Positions 1-6,933 of a stretch of 9,128 nucleotides of DNA are shown in pieces. The translations under genes and the position numbers were made by a program. A model generated the notes under the pieces. That model made no database searches. It saw only the letters and a list, made by a program, of their open reading frames with translations, and was not told where the DNA came from. Position 1 is the first letter of the stretch. Each line of letters begins with the position of its first letter. The DNA is from DATFJC01 sp035269445 (GTDB taxonomy: Bacteria > Patescibacteriota > Patescibacteriia > UBA2591 > UBA6264), in NCBI GenBank assembly GCA_035269445.1, contig DATFJC010000033.1:1-9128 (forward strand). Direction: 5' to 3'.

Positions 1-65
1 AACAAAAAGACAATCTTAATCAAAATTGGCTTAAATTAAAAGTAGAACCTAACCTAGAACTTTAA
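1..65 (+). CDS. C-terminal tail of an unidentified upstream gene (partial)
   Basis: An open frame enters from the left edge and is read from base 3 for 20 codons to a TAA at 63-65. It ends in a plausible charged and hydrophobic tail (...NWLKLKVEPNLEL). The stop lies 4 nt before the tsaE start, the same tight spacing seen between all co-directional genes here, so it is probably the end of the preceding gene in a tsaE-valS operon. Another frame is open only to base 39 and would leave a wider gap. The piece is too short to assign a family, and I do not recognise it. Confidence 0.45.
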   Translation, partial: QKDNLNQNWLKLKVEPNLEL

Positions 66-69
66 AAAA

Positions 70-504
70 ATGACCATTAAAAGCAAATCAGAAAAACAAA
101 CAATTAAAATTGGTAAAAAAATTTCTAAAAAACTAAAAGGTGGAGAAACTCTGGCCCTAATAGGTAATTTGGGTTCGGGCAAAACTATTTTTGCTAAAGG
201 AATAGCTAAGGGACTAGATATAAAAAAACACATTACTAGTCCAACTTTTGTTTTAATGAAGGTCTATAATTTGCCTCATAATAAAAAAAATATAAAATAT
301 TTTGTTCACATTGATGCCTATCGTTTAAAAAGCGGACAAAGTCTAATAGACATTGGCGTTAAAGACTGGTTAAATAATGAAAGCGCCGTTGTTGCAATAG
401 AATGGGCTAATAAGGTTAAAGAAATCTTGCCAAGAAACGCAAAAGTTGTTAATATTAAGCAAGATAAAAAAAACAAAGAAATAAGAAAAATAACAATTAC
501 TTAA
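70..504 (+). CDS. tsaE: TsaE, tRNA t6A37 biosynthesis ATPase
   Basis: TsaE (YjeE family) is the cytoplasmic P-loop ATPase that works with TsaB and TsaD (and TsaC-made threonylcarbamoyl-AMP) to install N6-threonylcarbamoyladenosine at position 37 of ANN-decoding tRNAs. The 144-residue product, close to the usual 150, shows the family motifs in order. These are the Walker A GNLGSGKT at residues 32-39, the switch-like TSPTF at 56-60, the Walker B-like HIDAYRL at 80-86 and the IEWA signature at 110-113. The ATG at 70 follows an upstream stop by 4 nt. No Shine-Dalgarno sequence precedes it, and starting later would remove the N-terminal helix before the P-loop. The valS start follows its TAA by 1 nt, so the two are almost certainly co-transcribed. 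The lysine-rich C-terminus is ordinary for this AT-rich genome. tsaB, tsaC and tsaD are not in the window. Confidence 0.95.
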   Translation: MTIKSKSEKQTIKIGKKISKKLKGGETLALIGNLGSGKTIFAKGIAKGLDIKKHITSPTFVLMKVYNLPHNKKNIKYFVHIDAYRLKSGQSLIDIGVKDWLNNESAVVAIEWANKVKEILPRNAKVVNIKQDKKNKEIRKITIT

Positions 505-505
505 A

Positions 506-2839
506 ATGGATAAAAAATATAATCCCAAAGAACACGAAGAAAAAATTTATAAACGCTGGGAAAAAAGCGGTTTTTTTAATCCCGACAACCTAAAAAATAC
601 AGAAAAGGGTAATTATTCCATTGCCCTTCCCCCTCCCAATGTAACCGGATCCCTGCATATGGGACATGCTTTAAATACAACAATCCAAGACATTGTGGCC
701 CGATTTAAAAGAATGAGAGGAAAAAAGGTTTTATGGTTACCTGGAACAGATCATGCTGGCATTGCTACTCAAAATGTAGTAGAAAAAATGCTTCAGAAAA
801 AAGGCAAAACTAGACATGAATTAGGAAGAGAAAAATTTATAGAAAAAGTTTGGGAATGGAAAGAAAAATACGGCAATATTATATTAGATCAACTAAAAAA
901 GCTAGGCGCTTCTTGCGATTGGTCTAGGACAAGATTTACTCTTGATAAAAAATACTCTAAAGCAGTAGAAAAGACCTTTATACATTATTATAAAAAGGGG
1001 CTTATTTACCGAGGGCCAAGAATTGTAAATTGGTGCCCTAGATGCTCTACAGCAATATCTGATATCGAGATCAAATACAAAGAAGAAAAAGGAAAATTAT
1101 GGTATATAAAATATCCCCTAGAAAACAAAGATGGGTTCATCACCATTGCAACAACCAGACCCGAAACCATGCTTGGTGATACTGCAATAGCAGTAAATCC
1201 CAAAGACAAAAAATATGAAAAATTAATCGGCAAAAAAGTAATACTTCCTTTAGCAAAAAGGAAGATTCCTATTATATCTCACCATTTAGTTGACAAAGAT
1301 TTTGGAACTGGCGCCCTTAAAATAACCCCAGCTCATGATAATTTAGACTGGAAAATTGGTCAAGAAAATAATCTAGAAATAATTAACGTAATTGGACCAG
1401 ACGCCAAAATGACCAAAGAGGCTGGCAAAGAGTTTAAAGGCTTATCTGTAAAAGATGCTAGAAAAAAGGTAGTTGAAAAGCTAAAAAAAGAAAATTATCT
1501 ACAAAAGGTTGAAGATTATCCACATAAAATTTCTCTTTGTGATAGATGCTCTTCTCCAATTGAACCTCAAATCTCCACTCAATGGTTCATAAAAATGGAA
1601 CAATTAGCAAAGCCAGCCATTAAGGCGGTGGCCCAAAAAAGGGTTAATTTATTGCCAAAACGCTATCAAAGAGTTTATTTAGATTGGTTGGAGAATGTAA
1701 AGGATTGGTGTATTTCAAGGCAGCTTTGGTGGGGACATCGTTTACCTGTTTGGTTTTGTGAAAATGAAAAAAATAAACAATGCTTTGTTGTTTCTTCAGA
1801 AAAGCCTAAAAAATGTAAAAAATGTGGCGCTACTAAATTTAAACAATCCAACGATGTTTTAGATACTTGGTTTTCATCAGCTCTTTGGCCCTTTGCTACT
1901 TTGGGCTGGCCAGAAAAAACAAAAGATTTAAAAGAATTTTACCCTACCTCTTTTTTATCAACTGCTAGAGATATTATTTATCTCTGGGTTACTAGAATGG
2001 TTATCTCTGGCTTAGAATTCTTAAATAAAATTCCATTTAAAGATGTCTATTTTCACTCTACTATTCTTTCAATAGACGGTCAAAGAATGAGCAAATCTAG
2101 ACCAAAAGCTAACGTTAACCCCCTGGACATGATTGATAAATATGGGACCGATGCTACTAGATTTGGCTTAATGTATTCAATGAGCTTTGGACAACAAGCT
2201 ATTAAATTTGATGAAAGAAACCTAAAGGCAAGCCGTAATTTTATAAATAAACTATGGAATATTAGTCGTTTCATTGACATGCAACTTGAAAATAAAAAAA
2301 TAGAGATAAAAAATATTGAATCAAAGACCTTGGCTGATCAATGGATTTTATCTCGATTAAATAAGGTTATTAAAAACACTACAGACAATATTCAAAATTT
2401 TAAACTTGGTGAAGCCAGTGATGAACTTTACGATTTTATCTGGCATGAATTTGCTGATTGGTACTTAGAAATTTCAAAAATTCAAACTCAAAACCCTGAA
2501 ACTAAAAACTCAACCTTAAAAATACTAAAATTAATTCTTTGTAATATTATAAGACTATTACATCCTTTTATTCCCTTTGTTACCGAAGTATTGTATTCTC
2601 AATTTAACCCTTTGGATGAATTAGTCATGATTGCTCCCTGGCCTAAGCATAAAAAAGAATTTCAAAAAGAAAAAATTGAAAAAGAATTTCAAATTATTCA
2701 AGAAATCGTTAACCACATTAGAAGTGAAAAAATAAAACATTATAAAATAGAAAAACAAGAATATAAAAAACTCTTAACCCAAAAACCTAAGTTAAGAGAA
2801 TTAATAAAAAGTTTAACTAAAATTGAATTAGAAATATAA
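506..2839 (+). CDS. valS: Valyl-tRNA synthetase (class I), short form without C-terminal coiled-coil arm
   Basis: ValRS charges tRNA-Val with valine and edits misactivated threonine. The 777-residue protein has the class I HIGH motif as HMGH (51-54). The inserted editing (CP1) domain carries TTRPETMLGD (216-225) and GTGALKITPAHD (267-278). Cys pairs able to form zinc knuckles occur at C177/C180, C345/C348 and C437/C440 (with C418 and C426 nearby). The KMSKS motif is RMSKS (527-531). The LGASCDW segment and the position of the editing motifs fit ValRS rather than IleRS or LeuRS. About 246 residues follow KMSKS, against nearly 400 in the 951-residue E. coli enzyme. The anticodon-binding helical domain up to the APWP segment is present, but the terminal coiled-coil arm that contacts the tRNA is missing. 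The stop is a clean TAA, with the opposing pilB gene ending 2 nt away, so this looks like a natural short form. The ATG at 506 follows tsaE by 1 nt without a Shine-Dalgarno sequence. Confidence 0.97.
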   Translation: MDKKYNPKEHEEKIYKRWEKSGFFNPDNLKNTEKGNYSIALPPPNVTGSLHMGHALNTTIQDIVARFKRMRGKKVLWLPGTDHAGIATQNVVEKMLQKKGKTRHELGREKFIEKVWEWKEKYGNIILDQLKKLGASCDWSRTRFTLDKKYSKAVEKTFIHYYKKGLIYRGPRIVNWCPRCSTAISDIEIKYKEEKGKLWYIKYPLENKDGFITIATTRPETMLGDTAIAVNPKDKKYEKLIGKKVILPLAKRKIPIISHHLVDKDFGTGALKITPAHDNLDWKIGQENNLEIINVIGPDAKMTKEAGKEFKGLSVKDARKKVVEKLKKENYLQKVEDYPHKISLCDRCSSPIEPQISTQWFIKMEQLAKPAIKAVAQKRVNLLPKRYQRVYLDWLENVKDWCISRQLWWGHRLPVWFCENEKNKQCFVVSSEKPKKCKKCGATKFKQSNDVLDTWFSSALWPFATLGWPEKTKDLKEFYPTSFLSTARDIIYLWVTRMVISGLEFLNKIPFKDVYFHSTILSIDGQRMSKSRPKANVNPLDMIDKYGTDATRFGLMYSMSFGQQAIKFDERNLKASRNFINKLWNISRFIDMQLENKKIEIKNIESKTLADQWILSRLNKVIKNTTDNIQNFKLGEASDELYDFIWHEFADWYLEISKIQTQNPETKNSTLKILKLILCNIIRLLHPFIPFVTEVLYSQFNPLDELVMIAPWPKHKKEFQKEKIEKEFQIIQEIVNHIRSEKIKHYKIEKQEYKKLLTQKPKLRELIKSLTKIELEI
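2765..2798 (-). terminator. Rho-independent terminator of the dnaA-nuclease-pilB transcript, inside the 3' end of valS
   Basis: Read on the minus strand, a perfect 8-bp inverted repeat (CTCTTAAC / GTTAAGAG, 2798-2791 pairing with 2778-2771) encloses a 12-nt loop and is followed at once by six T residues (2770-2765). It begins 44 nt beyond the pilB stop, the right place and orientation to end that operon. The stem is fairly weak (three G-C pairs) and the loop is large. On the plus strand the hairpin is followed by an A-rich stretch, so it should work in one direction only. The sequence is also coding for the last residues of ValRS. Confidence 0.6.
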
Positions 2840-2841
2840 AC

Positions 2842-4542
2842 TTACTCAATAACTCTAAATACCTCTTCTACACTTGTTAACCCTTTAGAGGCTTTAATAA
2901 GACCATCTTGAACCATTTTAACCATACCTTGTTTTTGGGTAAGTTCTTCAACCTCTTTTTTGGAAAGGCCACCACCCGAAATATATTTTTCAATACCTTG
3001 GTCAATGTTAAAAATCTCATAAATTCCAATCCTGCCCTTATAGCCTAAATTTTGACATTTTTTACAACCTTGGCCTTTATAAAAATGGAGATCTTCTAAA
3101 TCAATTTCTTTTTTTGCTCTATCAGGTAAGCCTGATAGTATTTTTTTTATTTTTTTAAGTTGTTCACCTTCAATTTTAACCTCTTTTTTACAATGCTTAC
3201 AAACCCTTCTTACTAACCTTTGTCCAATAACTGCATTAATAGCAGGCCCCAAAAGATAAGGCTTTACTCCTAAAGAAAAAAGCCTGGGCAAAGCACCAGC
3301 AGCATCATTTGTATGAAGCGTTGAAACAACAACATGACCCGTTAGGGCCGCTTGCAACGAGGTTGTAGCAGTTTCTAAATCCCTAATTTCTCCAACCATT
3401 ACAACATCAGGATCTTGTCTTAAAATTGATTTTAATCCTTTAGCAAAATCATAATCTTTAGATTTATCAACCTGACTTTGATTAATACCCTCAAGTCTAT
3501 ATTCTATTGGATTTTCTAGAGTAATAATTTTTGTTTCAGCATCATTTAACTTTTTTAAAATAGCATAAAGGGTAGTAGTCTTACCAGAACCAGTGGGTCC
3601 AGTTGTTAAAATCATGCCATTTGGTCGACTAATTTCTTTTTTTAATTTATCTAAGGCATAGCTACCAATACCTAAATTTTCAAAACTGATTCCAAGCGAA
3701 GAAGACCTTAAAAGTCGCATTACCAAACTTTCGCCATAAGCAGTAGGTAAGGCCGAAGCTCTAATATCTATCCTTTCCTCAGGCAATTTAATAACAAAAT
3801 GGCCATCTTGAGGAATGTCACTAACATTTAATTTCATCCCTGATAATAATTTAATCCTGGAAGCAATATAGCCCCACCTATCTTTAGAAATCTTTGCCAC
3901 GTCAACTAAAACACCATCAATTCTAAACCTTAGCTGAACCGCATTTTCTTCAGCCTCAAAATGAACATCAGAGGCCCCAGCACTAGTAGCGCTAGCCATA
4001 ACAAAAGTTAAAAGCTTAGAAGTAGAAACATTTTTTATTTCTCCTGATAATTCTTGAAAAGTATCTACTTGCTGCTGAAAATTTTTAAAATCTTTTGCAG
4101 AAATACTAATTTGCTTTCTCTGTTCCCTTATTTTAGGGAGGGCCTCATATCGCTTCAAAGCTTTTTTGAAATTTCTTTGAGAAATAAGATATAATCCTAT
4201 TTTTAAATTCTTTTCTTGAGCAATTTTTTTTGCTTGTTCTTGAACCTCTGCTAAAAAGGCCTGAGGAGAAGCAAGACGAACCTCGTCTCCTTTTCTAAAA
4301 AAGCATATTAACTTATTTTGTTTTGCACTGGCCCTAGGTATTAAACGCAAGGCTTCTGGTGAAATGGGAAATTTTGATAAATCAATATAGGGCAAATTAT
4401 TGTTTCGGGCCTTTTGCTTAATTTTTGCCTCCTGATTTTTAATTTCCATATCAGAAAGCTTTTCATTTAAATCGTTTTGGGTGCCATTTTGGCTAAAGCC
4501 ATTTTTTTTATTCTTTTTTAATAAATCGCCTATATCTTGCAT
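2842..4542 (-). CDS. pilB: PilB/GspE-family type IV pilus assembly ATPase
   Basis: This cytoplasmic hexameric ATPase family powers extension of type IV pili (PilB) or type II secretion pseudopili (GspE). The 566-residue length is typical. A lysine- and glutamine-rich leader (1-47) precedes a GspE/MshE N-terminal domain (about 48-130). The N2 region carries SDVHFE (191-196) and RFRIDG (205-210). The motor domain has Walker A GPTGSGKT (315-322), an Asp box TLENPIEY (341-348), Walker B with DPDVVMVGEIRD (377-388) and a His box TGHVVVSTLHTND (401-413). The zinc tetracysteine site is C448-x2-C451 plus C493-x2-C496, the hallmark of PilB/GspE as opposed to the retraction ATPase PilT. PilB is favoured over GspE because small genomes of this kind usually keep pili rather than type II secretion; the sequence alone does not decide. 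It is the last gene of the dnaA operon, 9 nt after the nuclease gene. An AGGA lies about 15 nt before the ATG, too far to be a good ribosome-binding site. Confidence 0.93.
   Translation of the reverse strand: MQDIGDLLKKNKKNGFSQNGTQNDLNEKLSDMEIKNQEAKIKQKARNNNLPYIDLSKFPISPEALRLIPRASAKQNKLICFFRKGDEVRLASPQAFLAEVQEQAKKIAQEKNLKIGLYLISQRNFKKALKRYEALPKIREQRKQISISAKDFKNFQQQVDTFQELSGEIKNVSTSKLLTFVMASATSAGASDVHFEAEENAVQLRFRIDGVLVDVAKISKDRWGYIASRIKLLSGMKLNVSDIPQDGHFVIKLPEERIDIRASALPTAYGESLVMRLLRSSSLGISFENLGIGSYALDKLKKEISRPNGMILTTGPTGSGKTTTLYAILKKLNDAETKIITLENPIEYRLEGINQSQVDKSKDYDFAKGLKSILRQDPDVVMVGEIRDLETATTSLQAALTGHVVVSTLHTNDAAGALPRLFSLGVKPYLLGPAINAVIGQRLVRRVCKHCKKEVKIEGEQLKKIKKILSGLPDRAKKEIDLEDLHFYKGQGCKKCQNLGYKGRIGIYEIFNIDQGIEKYISGGGLSKKEVEELTQKQGMVKMVQDGLIKASKGLTSVEEVFRVIE
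3119..3156 (+). terminator. Rho-independent terminator of the tsaE-valS transcript, inside pilB
   Basis: On the plus strand a perfect 8-bp stem (CTATCAGG at 3119-3126 with CCTGATAG at 3131-3138) closes a TAAG tetraloop. It is followed by TA and a T-rich tail with runs of eight (3141-3148) and six (3151-3156) T residues. It lies about 280 nt past the valS stop, in antisense orientation within the pilB coding region. On the minus strand no T-tract follows the hairpin, so it should stop only transcripts coming from valS. This is the strongest terminator-like structure I found on the plus strand downstream of valS. The same bases encode pilB residues around 468-475 (KILSGLPD). Confidence 0.72.
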
Positions 4543-4551
4543 AAAATAAAA

Positions 4552-5409
4552 TTATTTTCCTAAAAGTATTTTTGCCTCGTCTGTTAATTTAATTAAAGTA
4601 TTATAATAAATCTTGGTTTCTTTTTTTAAATCATCTCTTTTTTCATTTAAAAAGTCTTGGCAAGTAATAATGTCCCTAGAAAAAAGAGTTTTTTTAATAA
4701 AGGAATTAGCACTTTTTAAAATGGTTATTGGATAAAGCTTTTTATCTTCAATCAACCTTTCCAGTCCCAACCCTTTTGGATATTTCCATCCCAAAAGCCT
4801 TAGATTCTCACAATGACCGTACTTAATAGCCATATTAGAAAATTTTGTATTAGAAATAAGCCAAGGATAATCAAAAAACTTATTTTTATGTTTGGCCTCG
4901 CGAAGGTCTAAAAATCTGGCCTTTGTATAAAGGGCAATTTTTATGCCCGACCTTGTTCCAGAATCATTATGATACTTACATTCTACCATATAGCTATTAT
5001 TTTGACTAGATTTTTCCCATGGTATAGATTCTTTTTTAGGGGCCTGAGCACAAATATCTACTTCATGTTTTACGCATTTGCCTTGTATTAATTTAGGCAA
5101 ATAAGCATCATAACCATACTCTAATAATAGTCTTTTAACAAATTTTTCAAAAAGAAAACCAGCTGGCCCTAATGCCAGCACAGCTTGTTTTAAATTATAA
5201 CGAGTAGCCAGGCCTGGATTTTCTTGATGTAATAGGTCTAGCACTAAATCAAGAATCTCTCTTGTGCTAATGCCGGGCTCCAAACTTGCCTCGACCCTTT
5301 TTGCTACTTGGCGAGCTAATTTATCACTTGCCCCTGCCTTTTTACAGGTTTTAATAATTTTATTAATTTGAAATTCCTGTTTATCTCCCGAGGCCTTTAT
5401 AACTTGCAT
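4552..5409 (-). CDS. ATP-cone domain fused to a PD-(D/E)XK (Mrr-like) nuclease domain
   Basis: The 285-residue protein has two recognisable parts. Residues 1 to about 83 resemble an ATP-cone, the nucleotide-sensing domain of NrdR and ribonucleotide reductases. They have KASGDKQEF near the start, a conserved K17-I18, the REILDLVLDLL helix and a TRYNLKQA ending. Residues about 84-210 resemble a restriction-endonuclease-like fold: a helix with E88, then E116-V-D118-I, then V142-E143-C144-K145 as the PD-(D/E)XK core, followed by a TKARFLDL helix and a WLISNTKFS strand. The C-terminal 70 residues (about 216-285) are helical and may hold a helix-hairpin-helix-like DNA-binding module; this is tentative. 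Such fusions occur in Bacteroidetes and candidate-phylum genomes and are usually annotated only as restriction endonuclease; I know of no characterised member. No methyltransferase lies in the window, so a classical restriction role is not supported. The gene sits 14 nt after dnaA and 9 nt before pilB, with no Shine-Dalgarno sequence. The inferred role is nucleotide-gated DNA cleavage. Confidence 0.85.
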   Translation of the reverse strand: MQVIKASGDKQEFQINKIIKTCKKAGASDKLARQVAKRVEASLEPGISTREILDLVLDLLHQENPGLATRYNLKQAVLALGPAGFLFEKFVKRLLLEYGYDAYLPKLIQGKCVKHEVDICAQAPKKESIPWEKSSQNNSYMVECKYHNDSGTRSGIKIALYTKARFLDLREAKHKNKFFDYPWLISNTKFSNMAIKYGHCENLRLLGWKYPKGLGLERLIEDKKLYPITILKSANSFIKKTLFSRDIITCQDFLNEKRDDLKKETKIYYNTLIKLTDEAKILLGK

Positions 5410-5423
5410 AAATAAATATAAAT

Positions 5424-6800
5424 TTATTGATTATATAATCTCTGCTTAATAAGATCTACCTCTTGTTTTATTCGGCCTTCTTTTTTAATTTCTTTTGTAA
5501 TTTTTTTATGAGCATGCATTGCTGTGGTATGATCTCTTTCCCCTATTCTTTCTCCAATTGCCGGGAAAGAAGAATCTATTTCTTCTCTCATAAGATACAT
5601 AGCTACCTGCCTTGGTACCACCACTTCTCTTTTGCGAGAACTCCCTAGCATTTTCTCAAGAGGAATACCATAAAAATTAGCCACTGTTTTAATAAGTAGT
5701 TTGGGCCTAATTAATGATTTATTTTTGTTAGTCTTCAGGCCACTTAAAATATTTTTAGCCACGTCCAGACTCATTTCAGTTTTATGAAAATCACAATAAG
5801 CAATTAACTTATTTAAGGCCCCTTCTAGTTCTCTGACATTACTTTGAATATGACTTGCTAAATACTGAATAATATTGTCACTTAATTTAAAACCTTTTTT
5901 ATTTGCTTTGGTTTTTAAAATTGCTATCCTAGTTTCTAGATCTGGAGAAGAAATATCAGCAATAAGCCCCCACTCAAGCCTAGAAATTAACCTATCTTCT
6001 AGGGCTGGTATTGCCTTTGGTGTTCTGTCAGAAGTTATAATAATTTGCCTATCTTCTTGATACAGGCTATTAAAGGTGTGGAAAAATTCTTCTTGAGTTC
6101 TTTCTTTACCAGCCATAAACTGCACATCATCAATAAGCAATACATCTAAGCCTCTATATTTTTGCTTAAATTTATTCATTTGGTTGTTGCTAATTGCCCG
6201 AATAAATTCATTTGTAAATTTCTCAGCATTAGTATATAAAATCTTAATGTCTTTTTTACTCTTTAATACCTCGTGTCCAACGGCTTGTAAAAGATGAGTT
6301 TTTCCCAAGCCAACATCACCATATATAAATAATGGATTATATCTTGTTCCCACCTCATCAGCCACTGACTTACAGGCAGCATAAGCCAACTCTGACCCCT
6401 TACCTACAACAAAATTTTTAAAAGTATAAATAGGATTTAATCCATAACTATTCTTTGCTTTTGAGTTATTTTTAAAACAATCTTTTTTAGGTTCTGATTT
6501 AACTGGTTCTGATTTTTTCCTTTTCTCTTTTTTTAAAGGAGCAACTTTATATATTACCTTCCTAACCTTGCTATCCATAGCATCTTGCAAGGCATCTAAA
6601 ATAGAGCGATGATATTTTTTTTCAAGCCAATCTTTAGAAAAATTAGTAGGCACCCCAACTACCACAGTTTGGTTTTTGTCTTTTACTTTTAAAATTCTAG
6701 TATTAGAAAACCATGTCTTAAAATTCGCCTTTGAAAGATTCAATTCTAAATCAGACAATACGATTTCCCAAAGTTCTTTTTTGTCTATTATTTTATTCAT
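5424..6800 (-). CDS. dnaA: Chromosomal replication initiator DnaA
   Basis: DnaA binds DnaA boxes at oriC, melts the origin in its ATP form and loads the helicase. The 458-residue protein has all four domains. Domain I (about 1-85) has the LNLSKANFKTWF-type start. A lysine-rich linker II (about 86-122) contains a duplicated KSEP. AAA+ domain III has Walker A GDVGLGKT (161-168), Walker B VLLIDD (220-225) and box VII EDRLISR, with R270 and R274 matching E. coli R281 and R285. Domain IV carries the signature GERDHTTAMHAH (420-431), a mild variant of the usual GGRDHTTV. The ATG at 6800 matches the normal domain I start. There is no Shine-Dalgarno sequence. A TATAAT box lies about 30 nt upstream, and two DnaA-box-like sites lie about 70-90 nt upstream, suggesting autoregulation. 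Unlike the classical arrangement, dnaN is not next to it. The downstream partners are the ATP-cone nuclease and pilB. Confidence 0.98.
   Translation of the reverse strand: MNKIIDKKELWEIVLSDLELNLSKANFKTWFSNTRILKVKDKNQTVVVGVPTNFSKDWLEKKYHRSILDALQDAMDSKVRKVIYKVAPLKKEKRKKSEPVKSEPKKDCFKNNSKAKNSYGLNPIYTFKNFVVGKGSELAYAACKSVADEVGTRYNPLFIYGDVGLGKTHLLQAVGHEVLKSKKDIKILYTNAEKFTNEFIRAISNNQMNKFKQKYRGLDVLLIDDVQFMAGKERTQEEFFHTFNSLYQEDRQIIITSDRTPKAIPALEDRLISRLEWGLIADISSPDLETRIAILKTKANKKGFKLSDNIIQYLASHIQSNVRELEGALNKLIAYCDFHKTEMSLDVAKNILSGLKTNKNKSLIRPKLLIKTVANFYGIPLEKMLGSSRKREVVVPRQVAMYLMREEIDSSFPAIGERIGERDHTTAMHAHKKITKEIKKEGRIKQEVDLIKQRLYNQ
6490..6515. repeat. 11-bp direct repeat in the dnaA linker
   Basis: GGTTCTGATTT occurs at 6490-6500 and again at 6505-6515. 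It encodes the tandem KSEP in the flexible DnaA domain II. This is probably a slippage-type duplication in a region free to vary in length, with no sign of a regulatory role. Confidence 0.6.
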
Positions 6801-6830
6801 AAAAAAATAAATGATTTTCTCTTTATAACT

Positions 6831-6860
6831 ATTATACTATATTTTTAAATTAAACAACAA
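6831..6860 (-). promoter_or_regulatory. Promoter of the dnaA operon
   Basis: On the minus strand a perfect TATAAT lies at 6836-6831, about 30 nt before the dnaA start codon. A weak -35 (TTGTTG, 6860-6855, matching TTG of the consensus) sits 18 bp further upstream. Transcription would start near 6824 and leave a leader of about 24 nt. The two DnaA-box-like sites lie 10-30 bp upstream of the -35, where bound DnaA could repress or modulate. The -10 is convincing and the -35 is not. Confidence 0.55.
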
Positions 6861-6870
6861 ATTAACAACT

Positions 6871-6890
6871 TGTGGATTATTTGTGTAAAG
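6871..6890 (-). promoter_or_regulatory. Pair of DnaA-box-like sites
   Basis: Read on the minus strand, TAATCCACA (6879-6871) and CTTTACACA (6890-6882) each match the degenerate DnaA box TTWTNCACA at eight of nine positions, including the CACA core. They have the same orientation and start 11 bp apart, about one helical turn, so two DnaA molecules could bind side by side on one face. Lying upstream of the dnaA promoter, they suit autoregulation or origin recognition. Single near-matches arise by chance in AT-rich DNA; the pairing, spacing and location are what make these credible. Confidence 0.55.
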
Positions 6891-6933
6891 TAATATTATT
6901 CTATTTATTAAAAGCCTATCATAGCAAAAACAT

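Noticed and set aside
1006..1233. Open frame of 75 codons on the minus strand
   Set aside because: It is antisense to the conserved ValRS editing domain and resembles no family; it is a shadow of the real gene.
1516..1524. Exact consensus DnaA box TTATCCACA on the plus strand
   Set aside because: It lies alone inside the valS coding region, encodes conserved ordinary residues (DYPH), and one exact 9-mer in 9 kb of AT-rich DNA is not surprising.
2080..2280. Open frame of 66 codons on the minus strand
   Set aside because: It is antisense to the ValRS KMSKS region, with no start signal and no family resemblance.
4556..4560. AGGA as a ribosome-binding site for pilB
   Set aside because: It is about 15 nt before the ATG, too far for normal pairing, and it belongs to the last codons of the nuclease gene.
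4552..5409. Reading the nuclease-like gene as part of a restriction-modification or other defence system
   Set aside because: No methyltransferase, specificity subunit or other defence gene is present; its neighbours are dnaA and pilB, both housekeeping or surface functions.
5463..6060. Two open frames of 61 codons on the plus strand
   Set aside because: Both are antisense to DnaA domains III and IV, whose reading frame is fully conserved; the predicted peptides are just hydrophobic and Phe/Ser-rich reverse reads.
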